From Geitlerinema sp. PCC 9228 (lineage in GTDB: Bacteria; Cyanobacteriota; Cyanobacteriia; Cyanobacteriales; PCC-9228), in the NCBI RefSeq assembly GCF_001870905.1, contig NZ_LNDC01000140.1:1-64000 (forward strand): a stretch of DNA of 64,000 bases, given 5' to 3'. The position numbers and the translations under genes were made by a program. Within the stretch, counting starts at the first letter, position 1, and every line of letters starts with the position of its first letter. The notes below the pieces were generated by a model. That model was not told where the DNA came from. It did no database searches and saw only the letters and a program-made list of their open reading frames with translations. Positions 1 through 8,483 of this stretch are shown piece after piece.

Positions 1-482
1 ACGGAGTCTGCTACGAGACCAAGGCTGGACTAACCGAACGCAATCGACACGAATGTCATTTTTTGTCCAGTGATTGGGTTAGTCAGCGCCAACCGTTTTT
101 TGGAAACCTTAGCTGTTGGTACTGCGTTTCATATCTGGTTGCGATCGCAGTTGGTCTGCCTCGCACCCGGACCTGGCTTTTCCGTACCGGGGACTGTAGG
201 GATCGATCGAACATTGGGTAGCCCACTAGGTCTTAAGTTTCCTCTCCCACATCCCCAGTCTCTACTGTAGCTTGCTAAAAATTTCACGAGAATGGGGTTT
301 CTACGTAATTTTTCCCTTACAAAGTTTAATTTTTTTGTATTTCCGCGTTTTTACGTAGGTTCCCGGCCAAAAAACCGGCGAAGAAAAGCCACCTTTTGGC
401 AGCATTCCCTCGCCGATTTTGCCGGGGATGCCGATTTTGATGGAATTACGCTGTATTGCCTAACGCCATCGTTGGTGTGGGG
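1..482. other. Gap at window edge, no supported gene
   Basis: No gene is supported here. Frame 3 is open from the window edge to about position 218, but its translation resembles nothing I recognise and it has no start inside the window, so it could at most be the tail of an unseen gene. A short dyad (CCTAAC..CCA / TGG.GTTAGG, 459-487) overlaps the psbO stop codon and could act as a weak minus-strand terminator, but no T-run follows it. Confidence 0.4.
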
Positions 483-1316
483 TTAGGATTCAAAGGCTTC
501 TTCCACGCGCGCGTAAAACCGACCGCGGATTTTTACATCTTTGGGTTCAAATCCTTCTTCTTCGGTGTTGGAAGGTTGGATGCTTTCAAAGATGCCGGAC
601 ATTTCCCCAGTAGTGGGGTCTACATTCGATACTTGTAGGGAAATGTTGCCGCTGCGAATGGAGGTGCGTTTGGCGTTGAACCGTTCCACTTCTTCATCTG
701 GTTCCAATGCCACTAGACCGGCTGTGTAATCGTAACCACTGGCAGCACCACGGCCTCTGGGATCTTGATAGTCCGGACTGCGGTAGGAGGGAACCAGAAA
801 TTCCCCTTCAAAATCGGTGGAGGTATTAATGGCTGGCAAAGCCTCGGTGGTTTTGGCGACTAGGTTCTTGACGCTAAACAGCATCGCTACCTCTTCACCG
901 CCGGGTAGTAAAACGGTAATGGCTTGGAAGTCAATACCGTCTTCTTCTACAAATTTCAGTTTGCCGTCTTCGTCGATTTTTAAATTGCCCTGAATTTGCG
1001 CTAAGCTGGTGGTTTTTGCGGTTAAAGGTTTGCCTGGCAAAAATTCCGCTTCTTTGCGCCGGGTGGTTTCTTCTTCCTTCACAAAAAACTCTTCCGGTTG
1101 CAGGCACAAGTCCCTCATCATATAAGAGGTATCGCCTTTTAACTCGATGGACCCTCTCGCATTTTCGGCTAGGGTCGGACAAGTGTTGGCAAGACCAGTT
1201 CCTTTAATATCTTCGTAAGTATAGTTCCCTTGGCTAACTTCTGTACCGTCTCCACAAGCGGTTAGGAAGCTTAAGCAGAGTACTAAAAACGAAACAATAA
1301 CTGCGCGATATCTCAT
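483..1316 (-). CDS. psbO: Photosystem II manganese-stabilizing protein PsbO
   Basis: PsbO is the 33-kDa extrinsic protein on the lumenal face of photosystem II that stabilises the Mn4CaO5 cluster of the oxygen-evolving complex. The 277-residue product matches the family length. The N-terminus MRYRAVIVSFLVLCLSFLTAC is a signal sequence ending in a lipobox-like LTAC; the mature part opens with YEDIKGTGLANTCPTL, the family signature, and the two cysteines (NTCPTL and RDLCLQP) are those that form the conserved disulfide. The frame is open 66 codons further upstream, but that extension reads through the leader and is unlike PsbO, so the ATG at 1316 is chosen. The gene is monocistronic. Product identity is near certain; lipid attachment is inferred from the motif only. 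Confidence 0.97.
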   Translation of the reverse strand: MRYRAVIVSFLVLCLSFLTACGDGTEVSQGNYTYEDIKGTGLANTCPTLAENARGSIELKGDTSYMMRDLCLQPEEFFVKEEETTRRKEAEFLPGKPLTAKTTSLAQIQGNLKIDEDGKLKFVEEDGIDFQAITVLLPGGEEVAMLFSVKNLVAKTTEALPAINTSTDFEGEFLVPSYRSPDYQDPRGRGAASGYDYTAGLVALEPDEEVERFNAKRTSIRSGNISLQVSNVDPTTGEMSGIFESIQPSNTEEEGFEPKDVKIRGRFYARVEEAFES

Positions 1317-1755
1317 GGTTGTTTTGACCTCATCCTTTCTAAAAAACGCCACGGCATGGCGATACCGCCGCTGGCAAGCAGCTACAACCAACAATGGGGG
1401 AACGCTGTTGGTTGGGAACTGTTGCTTTGGGTGGTTGCCGCGGACCAGTGGTTTTCCCGATAGTTGGCGGCTAAACTGATTTTGCCAGCTCGAACGATCT
1501 ATGGCTACCCCCAACCTAGCGATCGCAACTGGCTGCTTTCCACACAGCCTAGCCTAGTATAAAAAGATACGTTGCTTAATATCTGTTTTTATATTTTCTT
1601 ATATCTTGGTCAAATTTTCAGAATTTGCCAGGGGGTTTTCGATCGGCAAAAAGATGGGGGGATAGGAGCGTGGAAGCTACTAAGCGTGGAAATATCGAAA
1701 ATAACCACTACAAACATTTCTTCCCCTCTTCCCCCTCTTCCCACTTCCAAAACAA
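1317..1755. other. psbO leader and promoter region
   Basis: This gap between psbO and the DAHP synthase gene, both on the minus strand, holds the psbO control region. A TATACT hexamer on the minus strand (1556-1561) could be a -10 box about 240 bases before the psbO ATG; no good -35 is visible. A pyrimidine-rich tract of TTCCCC and CTTCCC units lies at about 1720-1750, just downstream of the DAHP synthase stop. No small gene is apparent. Confidence 0.35.
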
Positions 1756-2805
1756 CTAACCCAACTTTTGGTAAGCCTGCAAGATCGTTTCCTCGGTTTC
1801 TTCCCAGCCGATACAGGGGTCGGTAATGGAAACACCGTATTGCAGGTCTTGTCGGTTTTCGGGAATCGACTGCTTGCCTGCGTATAAATTCGACTCTAGC
1901 ATCATCCCGACAATGGCGCGATCGCCGGCGGCAATACGATCCACCACTTCCGAGAAGACTTGGGGTTGCCGGCGGTGGTCTTTGTTAGAGTTGCCGTGGC
2001 TGCAATCAACGACGATTTTTTGGGGCAGATCCAGTTCTTCTAGTTTGGACTCTACCCACCGAATCACTTCGCTGTTGAAGTTGGGTTTGCCGCCACCCCC
2101 GCGCAAAATAATATGTCCGTAGGGGTTGCCCTGGGTCTTGAAGATGCTGACCTGACCCATGCCGTTAATGCCTAGAAAATGGTGGGGATTGCGAGAAGCT
2201 TGCAAGGCATCGATGGCTACCTGGATGTTCCCGTCGGTACCGTTTTTCAGTCCTACGGGCATTGATAAGCCGCTGGCCATTTCCCGGTGGGTTTGCGATT
2301 CGATGGTACGGGCACCAATGGCAGACCAACTCACTAATTCGGAAAGATATTGGGGGGTAATGGGATCGAGGGCTTCCGTACCGGCGGGCAATCCTAACTC
2401 GGCAATTTTTAACAGCAGTTGCCGGGCGGTGAGCAAGCCTTTCTCGATGTGAAAGGAACCGTCTAGGTCGGGGTCGTTAATCAATCCTTTCCAGCCTACG
2501 GTGGTACGGGGTTTCTCAAAATACACCCGCATGATGATTAAAATGCGATCGCGTACTCGGTCGGATAGGGTTTTGAGTTTTTGAGCGTAGTCGAGGGCGG
2601 CGTCTGGATCGTGAATGGAACAAGGACCTACGACGACAAATTTGCGCGTATCATGTCCTTCTAAAATATGTTCGAGTTGCCACCGACCTCGCAGTACGGT
2701 TTTGGCTGCTTCTTCGCTGAGAGGAATTTTCTCCTCTATATCCAAAGGCGTTAGCAACACCTGCGAGGATTTTATGTGGGTGTCGAGGAGTTTCTTAATG
2801 TCCAT
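1756..2805 (-). CDS. aroF: 3-deoxy-7-phosphoheptulonate synthase (class I DAHP synthase)
   Basis: The enzyme condenses phosphoenolpyruvate with erythrose 4-phosphate, the first step of the shikimate pathway to aromatic amino acids. Visible family motifs are GPCSIHD, the phosphoenolpyruvate-binding KPRTTVGWKGLINDP, PAGTEALDP, SQTHREMASGLS, ILRGGG and DCSHGNSNK; they mark the E. coli AroF/G/H type. From the ATG at 2805 the product is 349 residues, the usual length. A TTG at 2880 would add 25 residues with no family resemblance. No strong Shine-Dalgarno precedes either start. Regulatory specificity (Phe or Tyr) cannot be read from the sequence. Confidence 0.95.
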   Translation of the reverse strand: MDIKKLLDTHIKSSQVLLTPLDIEEKIPLSEEAAKTVLRGRWQLEHILEGHDTRKFVVVGPCSIHDPDAALDYAQKLKTLSDRVRDRILIIMRVYFEKPRTTVGWKGLINDPDLDGSFHIEKGLLTARQLLLKIAELGLPAGTEALDPITPQYLSELVSWSAIGARTIESQTHREMASGLSMPVGLKNGTDGNIQVAIDALQASRNPHHFLGINGMGQVSIFKTQGNPYGHIILRGGGGKPNFNSEVIRWVESKLEELDLPQKIVVDCSHGNSNKDHRRQPQVFSEVVDRIAAGDRAIVGMMLESNLYAGKQSIPENRQDLQYGVSITDPCIGWEETEETILQAYQKLG

Positions 2806-3461
2806 ATTTGCTGTCAATACTACCAGTCCTGTGTTGATAGTACTGTTTTGTGAAGGGTTTTGCCTAGGCTTTCTGGTCAATTCCTGACTTCGCTTCTCCC
2901 GCTGCCAAAAGCCCAGCAGTTAATTTATATTGCTGGTTCCCTTGCTAATCGCCGTCCCTTGATGTATGCTTTTGAGAAAAGGTATAGACATCTATATGTT
3001 TGCTCTAGGTAGGGGACGATCGCGACCCCTACCTGGGTTGGCTAGCGGAAATCTTTGCAATAATTTGGGAGGTGGAAGTCTGCGATCGCGATCGCAATGT
3101 AGCCAAGTATACAATTTCTGCAGGCGGCAAATAAGAGACAAAATCAATATGCATGCGATCGCATTAAACATCCGTCAGCAGGAGATCCCATCCAAAAAAT
3201 TCGTGCAGGTAGCGCTTTTTGTGTATGGATTGCAGGCATTCCCTAGCACAGCATTATTTCATTTGTAGGATAACCATCTGAGTTCGCCACCCCAGGAAAT
3301 TTAAAGATTTTGCAAAAATTTTCCATTGGGCATCTCGCCTGCATGTTGTTTTTCCCTAAAACCAGTATCTTCAACATAGAGAACACTCCCTTGAGAATTT
3401 CCAAAAAAAATCTTAAAACGGTTTTCTTACAGGGGAACCTCATGAAATACTAACAAGATAG
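2806..3461. other. Gene-poor gap with a hairpin
   Basis: About 650 bases with no convincing gene. It contains a perfect 9-bp inverted repeat AGGTAGGGG / CCCCTACCT (3007-3015 and 3026-3034) with a loop that includes a HIP1 half, and overlapping HIP1 sites at about 3091. The hairpin is not followed by a T-run. A 66-codon minus-strand frame (3243-3443) has no recognisable content and is left out. Confidence 0.4.
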
Positions 3462-3665
3462 GGGAAAGGAAAAAGCCATCGTCGTGCCAAAAATGGAGGA
3501 ACCCCCCCCCAAAATTCTGAAAAACAACGGATAGCGAGCATTTTCTGGAAAATTCAACTCTTAGACGAAGGCGCTGTTCGACGCCACATCCACAACCAAA
3601 ATGTACAGGTTGGCTGCGAGCTAGTTGGGATTTCTAATCGCGAAAAAAAGGAAAAATCGCCTTAA
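3462..3665 (+). pseudogene. Short reading frame interrupted at a C9 tract
   Basis: A 67-codon open stretch ends at TAA 3663-3665 and includes IASIFWKIQLLDEGAVRR followed by HIHNQNVQVGCELVGISN, which looks protein-like, but it has no usable start codon in frame. An ATG at 3493 lies just before a run of nine C (3502-3510) in another frame, giving 13 codons and a stop. One extra C would join that ATG to the long frame and give a product of about 58 residues. It may be a decayed gene, a slippage-controlled gene or a base-calling error in the homopolymer. I do not recognise the family. Confidence 0.3.
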
Positions 3666-3920
3666 CTTCTATTTAACCCTCACACTATGGGGTAACCACG
3701 GGAAATGCCACTCGTGTTGATGGTTCCCAACTGCCCGTTTCCCAAAGCGATCGCTTTGAGGAATCTATTTTTTGCGATTCCATGCCGTCTCAAACTATGG
3801 TTCTTTGGCATTTGTACCGGAAGATTGTGGCACTAAAACGATCCTTTTTAACGAATAAAGACAATTGTAACAGATATGACTGACAAAAAAGTAGAAAACC
3901 CCACAGTAGAGGATTGAGCT

Positions 3921-4721
3921 ATGTTGGCAATGAGCTTGGAACATGCTTTCAAAGAAAATCAGTTTTTGGTGTGCTATCATCCTCAGGTAAGCACGCAAAC
4001 CCGAGAAATTCTCGGGGTCGAGGCCTTGGTTCGCTGGCAACATCCCCACTGGGGAACAATTCCCCCAAAAGATTTTATTCCCATTGCCGAAGAAACCGAT
4101 TGGATTTGGCCGCTTGACCGGTGGGTGTTGCAAACTGCCTGCCAGCAAGTCCGTGCTTGGCATATGGAAGGATATCCCATCAAATTAGCGGTGAATTTAT
4201 CCGCAAAGGATTTTCAAAACCCCCATTTGGTAGATGTTATTGCCCAAATTTTGGCACAAACCCAGCTAGACCCCAACTATTTGGAAATCGAACTCACAGA
4301 AACCTTGTTTCTCAATGATTTTGCCCAAGCTTTACAGAGCATGTTGGGATTGCGCAGTTTGGGGGTACGAATTGCTTTAGATGACTTTGGTACGGGATAT
4401 TCTTCGCTGCTTTATCTCAAAAGATTTCCGTTCAACTGTATTAAGATTGACCGAAGTTTTATTCGAGATTTGTTTCCCGTTTCCAAAAATTCCACCATTG
4501 TAGAATCTGTGATCCAGCTAGCCCATCAACTCCATCTGGATGTGATTGGGGAAGGGATTGAAAACGAACGGCAGTTGCAATTTTTACGCCAGCATCATTG
4601 CGATTTGTGGCAGGGGTATTTGTTCAGTCCTCCGCTAGCGGCTTTGGCATTTACCAAGCAGTTTTTAACCAGCCACCCAGAACTGGTTTGCTCTGCAGAG
4701 GCGATCGCGACTTCTGCTTGA
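3921..4721 (+). CDS. EAL-domain cyclic-di-GMP phosphodiesterase
   Basis: A stand-alone EAL domain of 266 residues, predicted to hydrolyse cyclic di-GMP to pGpG in the cytosol. The catalytic set appears intact: EALVRW (the EAL signature), NLSAKDFQNP with the metal-binding Asn, ELTET, DDFGTGYSS, the Lys in IKIDRSF, the Glu in IGEGIEN and QGYLFSPP. There is no GGDEF, PAS or membrane segment, so any sensory input must come from a partner. A 13-codon frame starting at 3878 (MTDKKVENPTVED) ends three bases before the ATG and could couple translation. The PatA-type regulator downstream on the same strand makes a motility or surface-behaviour role plausible, but that is inference. Confidence 0.9.
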   Translation: MLAMSLEHAFKENQFLVCYHPQVSTQTREILGVEALVRWQHPHWGTIPPKDFIPIAEETDWIWPLDRWVLQTACQQVRAWHMEGYPIKLAVNLSAKDFQNPHLVDVIAQILAQTQLDPNYLEIELTETLFLNDFAQALQSMLGLRSLGVRIALDDFGTGYSSLLYLKRFPFNCIKIDRSFIRDLFPVSKNSTIVESVIQLAHQLHLDVIGEGIENERQLQFLRQHHCDLWQGYLFSPPLAALAFTKQFLTSHPELVCSAEAIATSA

Positions 4722-5026
4722 GGTGGGCGTAGCAATTCTGACCTTTGGCTAGCGCGACTGCCCACAGTCGCCAGCGATCCCTCAAAATTGATAAAAAAAT
4801 CTAAATTGCCGTAGTCACCAATTTATTTCTAAGCTATTCTTAGTTGTAGAATAACCGGGGGCCGTCGAACTAGGGGTTCAAGTATACTATCGTTATACTA
4901 AAAAGACATTCTAAGGACATGAAAGTAACACTTGGAATGTAACTGAGATATTGTTGTTTTGTTCTGGATGGGGAAACCAAAACCAAAAATCACCAACTTA
5001 AGCCTTTTTGAACACTTTTGCAAAAT
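4722..5026 (+). promoter_or_regulatory. Upstream region of the PatA-type regulator
   Basis: This gap holds a direct repeat TATACTA (4883-4889 and 4894-4900); either copy could serve as a -10 box for the regulator gene. An inverted pair GTAACA / TGTAAC lies at 4926-4942. No small gene or terminator is evident. Confidence 0.3.
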
Positions 5027-6235
5027 ATGAACACAACCAATCCCCCCAACCGAAACACCGCTTGCCTAAGCCAACAACTGGAACAATGCGCCCAGCAAGG
5101 ACTTACTGGCAAACTAGACGTTTCTGCTGGCGAACAGAGGTGGACCATATTTTTCTGCCTGGGTCGTTTGGTATGGGCAACGGGAGGGCAACATCCCAAT
5201 CGTAGCTTTCGTCGCATCTGGCAGCAAACCTGCCCGCAAATTCAGCCTATTCCCAAAAGCGATCGCGCGGCGGTCAAACAACAGTCCCCTGGCATCTGTC
5301 CCCACTACGACCTTTCCCGAACTCTGGTCAAACAAGAACAGTTGCCACCGGAAACCATCAAAGCCGTCGTACGCCATCGCTGCCAAGAAGTATTTTTCGA
5401 TCTCTTACAACAAGAAACCTTCAACACGCTGGCTTACCAGCAATCACCAGAGGGAGGCTTGGAAACCGTATCCACCCTGATGTCAGGGTTGCTTTGGCCG
5501 CGGCAAGTTTTTCCAGAAGCTTACCAAGAATGGATGGATTGGCAGGCAGCGGGATTGGAGGATATTTCCCCTCACGAAGTTCCCACGATCGCCCAACCGG
5601 AGAAACTCCAGCAAATGACCGCCACCACCACCTACAAAATCTTGCAAGAAGCCATTGACGGTCGGCGTTCCCTGCGAGACTTGGCAGTTGCTACTGGCAA
5701 AGAACCTTGGCGTTTGGGGCGTTCGATGTTGCCTTACCTGCGTCAAGGAGCGATCGCGCTGACTCAACTTCCCGATTGTAGCAGTCCGAACAGATCGCCG
5801 CGGATTTCCCCATCCACCCATCAGGGACCATCCATGCCTTCCTACGTTCCCGCTTCTCAGTCGGCTTTTCGCGTTGCCTGTATTGACGATTCGCCATACA
5901 TCCAAAGACAGATGCAGGATATCGCCACCCAAGCCGGCTGGGAATTTGTGGAAATTCAAGATTCCATTCGCGTCTTGCCCTATCTTTTGGAAACCTTACC
6001 CCACTTAATTTTCCTAGATTTGGTCATGCCTATTGCCAACGGCTACGAACTCTGTGCCCAAATGCGTCGGGTCAGTGCTTTAAAATCAATTCCTGTGGTC
6101 ATTGTCACCAACCAGAATCGTACTATGGACCGCATGCGCGCTCGTTTCGTAGGCGCTAACGATTTTTTAACCAAACCAATTCAACCCGCCCAGGTATTGG
6201 CGATCGCGCAAAAATACTTGCAAGCTCAACCCTAA
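5027..6235 (+). CDS. PatA-type response regulator (PATAN plus receiver domain)
   Basis: A 402-residue two-part regulator. The N-terminal 270 or so residues have the PATAN/DUF4388 pattern of cyanobacterial PatA and PixG proteins (LTGKLDVSAGEQRWTIFF, GRLVWATGG). The C-terminal part is a receiver domain with the acidic pair in CIDDS, phospho-acceptor Asp in IFLDLVMP, VIVTNQ and the conserved Lys in FLTKPI. There is no DNA-binding output domain, so it probably works by protein contact, as PixG does in phototaxis and PatA in heterocyst patterning. The ATG at 5027 is preferred to a TTG at 5018. No chemotaxis genes follow; the neighbour downstream is convergent, 30 bases away. Confidence 0.85.
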   Translation: MNTTNPPNRNTACLSQQLEQCAQQGLTGKLDVSAGEQRWTIFFCLGRLVWATGGQHPNRSFRRIWQQTCPQIQPIPKSDRAAVKQQSPGICPHYDLSRTLVKQEQLPPETIKAVVRHRCQEVFFDLLQQETFNTLAYQQSPEGGLETVSTLMSGLLWPRQVFPEAYQEWMDWQAAGLEDISPHEVPTIAQPEKLQQMTATTTYKILQEAIDGRRSLRDLAVATGKEPWRLGRSMLPYLRQGAIALTQLPDCSSPNRSPRISPSTHQGPSMPSYVPASQSAFRVACIDDSPYIQRQMQDIATQAGWEFVEIQDSIRVLPYLLETLPHLIFLDLVMPIANGYELCAQMRRVSALKSIPVVIVTNQNRTMDRMRARFVGANDFLTKPIQPAQVLAIAQKYLQAQP

Positions 6236-6265
6236 AGGGGCAATCGAACGCATCCGGTCCCTTTT

Positions 6266-7147
6266 TTAATTGGCAATTTCACAAATGCCCGGCGCAATTT
6301 GAGCGTGTTCCACCCGAAATACATTGGCATAGAGATGGGCAACAATTTGCTTGCCCTCTTGGGTCACTTCTAGATATTCCAACCCCGGTTTGATGTAAGG
6401 ATAGACACTATCCCAATAAAATCGGGGATAATTATCCCGTAGGTCGTCGGGATGGTAATATCCCAGCGCCTTGTTGACACCCGTTTCCTCGAACTCGTAG
6501 TATAGGGCACTGATTTTCTGTAAATACCGGGGATCGCTCAACTGACCAATGAGATCGGCAGCGCGGACCAATCCCGGACAATCGATCGTATCTTGGTGGT
6601 CGGAATCTGCCGGAATGGGAAAGCGCGTCAGTTCGATGTTGCGTTTGATAATATCCACTTGAATTAAATTGTGACCGCTGAAGCGTTCGTCAATAAATAA
6701 TTTCCCTCGATCGACGTGGTAAGGGGTTAAGCTAGCATCGGTACTGCCACGGGGCAGGTATACTTTTAAATCGTCAATGCCGGTAGCGTATAGCCGTTCT
6801 GCTGGCGTATCTTGGCGGCAGACCCCCTTGACATAGCCAATATCGTGGCATAACAAGGAAATGGTAAAGTGTAACCAATCTTCGCTGGAAATGCCGCCTT
6901 CGCGAATATGTTTGCCTCGCAGAATTTCTTGTCCTACGAGGCTAACCAAAATGGTATGTTCTACGTTGTGGTAGAGGGCATCGCTGTTGGCAATGTTTTC
7001 TAACGCCATGCAGCCAGCCCAAGCTAGGATTTCTGAATATGCCTGTTTGTAGCCACCGTACATGCGATGGTAGCCTGCTTGTAGCTTTTCGACGAAATTT
7101 CTAATGAGAATTTCTGTAGAGTTAAACATTTTGGGCGGGGCTTCCAT
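6266..7147 (-). CDS. HD-domain metal-dependent phosphohydrolase, cyanobacterial
   Basis: A 293-residue protein with the HD superfamily layout: YHNVEHTILVSLVGQEIL supplies the first histidines, LLCHDIGYVKG the HD pair, and a later GLVRAADLIGQLSDPRYL the final Asp. Proteins of this kind hydrolyse phosphoester or nucleotide bonds with bound metal; the substrate cannot be told. It is a soluble single-domain protein with no sensor. The ATG at 7147 is used; an internal ATG at 7129 is also possible. It converges with the PatA-type gene and diverges from the glutathione transferase. Confidence 0.8.
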   Translation of the reverse strand: MEAPPKMFNSTEILIRNFVEKLQAGYHRMYGGYKQAYSEILAWAGCMALENIANSDALYHNVEHTILVSLVGQEILRGKHIREGGISSEDWLHFTISLLCHDIGYVKGVCRQDTPAERLYATGIDDLKVYLPRGSTDASLTPYHVDRGKLFIDERFSGHNLIQVDIIKRNIELTRFPIPADSDHQDTIDCPGLVRAADLIGQLSDPRYLQKISALYYEFEETGVNKALGYYHPDDLRDNYPRFYWDSVYPYIKPGLEYLEVTQEGKQIVAHLYANVFRVEHAQIAPGICEIAN

Positions 7148-7524
7148 TTGAAAACGCGAGTGTAGCTTGAAGGCTCGATATGAAAATATTCAACCACAAA
7201 CCATACTGTAGCAGGAAGGTGATGCTATCGAGGGGACAACGTTTCGCTTGGATGCAATATCTTTTATTGTAGCATTTGCGTTGTTTATCGGATGTTGGGA
7301 TGATTTTTTTTTAGGGGCGGCTTTCCCCCTGGATGCCTATCGTTGGCGTTGGGTGGGAAATTGCTATACTTTAGGTTTCCCATCTGTGACAGCGATCTAT
7401 CCCGAATGGCCCCGGGCGATCGCTTGCCGTTCGCTGCTGGATGTGATGGGTGATATCGAGAAGGGGCGACCAGATACGTTACAGTAGCAATGCTGTTACG
7501 TTCGTAGAGCGAAAGCGAGGAACC
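7148..7524. other. Divergent promoter region
   Basis: The gap lies between the HD hydrolase (minus) and the glutathione transferase (plus) and should hold both promoters. I see no strong consensus boxes, hairpin or small gene. A 79-codon frame at 7248-7487 has no protein-like character. Confidence 0.35.
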
Positions 7525-8334
7525 GTGCTGGAATTATATCAATTCGAACTATCCCAATTTTCAGAGAAAGTTCGGCTCATCCTGGACTACAAAGGCCTGG
7601 AATACCGTAAAATCGAAGTAACTCCCGGTATCGGCCAGCTGGATGTGTTTCGCATGTCCGGGCAACGCAAGGTTCCCGTTCTCAAAGATGGCGAACGGGT
7701 TATAGCTGATTCTACCGCGATCGCTCGCTATCTGGAAGAACAATATCCCCAAAATCCCATCCTCCCTGCCGACCCCAAACAAAAAGGATTGTGCCTGATG
7801 ATGGAAGAATGGGCCGACCAATCCCTAGGGGTCAACAGCCGCAAAATTTTGCTCAAAGCCATCGGTCAAAGTCAGGAATACCGTACTTCCTGGTTGCCAG
7901 CCGAAACCCCCGATCCGATTCGCGACTTGGTTTCCGCTGTTCCCAGCGATTTGGTGAATTTGCTTGGTGTGGGGGTTGGCGTTGGTCCTGACGTTCTCAA
8001 AGAAGCAGAAGGGGAAATCGAGCAGGATTTGGAATCTCTGTGCTTGTTGTTGGGAGAGGGCAATTCCTATTTGGTTACCGATCGCCCCACCCTGGCAGAT
8101 TTAACAGTAGCCGCCCTGAGCATCCTGTTAAAATTCCCAGAAGGTTCCTATCTCGATTTGCCGGCTTCCCTCCAAGGAAAAGGCGTTCCCGGCATTGCCG
8201 ACAATCCTGACTATGCCAATTTCTTTATGTGGCGCGATCGCATTTACCGCCAGTTTCGTAACCCCCTCAACGGTTCCCCCTCGTCAGACACCACAGGTGG
8301 TGGTTCCTCCCCCACGCGCATTGAAATAGAATAA
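7525..8334 (+). CDS. Glutathione S-transferase family protein
   Basis: A 269-residue protein starting LELYQFELSQFSEKVRLILDYKGLEY, the thioredoxin-like N-terminal domain of glutathione transferases. It has the cis-Pro segment RKVPVLKDG and the glutathione-binding ADSTAIARYLE, followed by a helical C-terminal domain with RPTLADLTVAALS (N-capping box region). The likely role is glutathione-dependent detoxification or peroxide reduction; the substrate is unknown. GTG at 7525 is chosen because homology begins exactly there and GCGAGG lies just upstream. An ATA-preceded in-frame extension from 7450 is non-homologous. The C-terminal tail after about residue 250 is Ser/Gly/Thr-rich and probably disordered. 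Confidence 0.88.
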   Translation: MLELYQFELSQFSEKVRLILDYKGLEYRKIEVTPGIGQLDVFRMSGQRKVPVLKDGERVIADSTAIARYLEEQYPQNPILPADPKQKGLCLMMEEWADQSLGVNSRKILLKAIGQSQEYRTSWLPAETPDPIRDLVSAVPSDLVNLLGVGVGVGPDVLKEAEGEIEQDLESLCLLLGEGNSYLVTDRPTLADLTVAALSILLKFPEGSYLDLPASLQGKGVPGIADNPDYANFFMWRDRIYRQFRNPLNGSPSSDTTGGGSSPTRIEIE

Positions 8335-8483
8335 ATAACCGTTCCACCCACTCCAGCCAATGGAAAATTGGGGAAATCTGGGGAACTTTCCGAAGCGCGA
8401 TCGCATCGGCAACAATTCCCCCGACACTTCCCCATTTTTTCCTTAATTTTGCTTTGCCCCTCAGCGTTCTTATTCACGGTAGT

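Noticed and set aside
3243-3443. 66-codon minus-strand frame
   Set aside because: No family resemblance, no ribosome-binding site, and composition like random AT-rich DNA.
4926-4942. Possible HLR1 site upstream of the PatA-type gene
   Set aside because: The half-sites (GTTACATT and GTTACTTT on the minus strand) are spaced by six rather than two bases and the second breaks the consensus.
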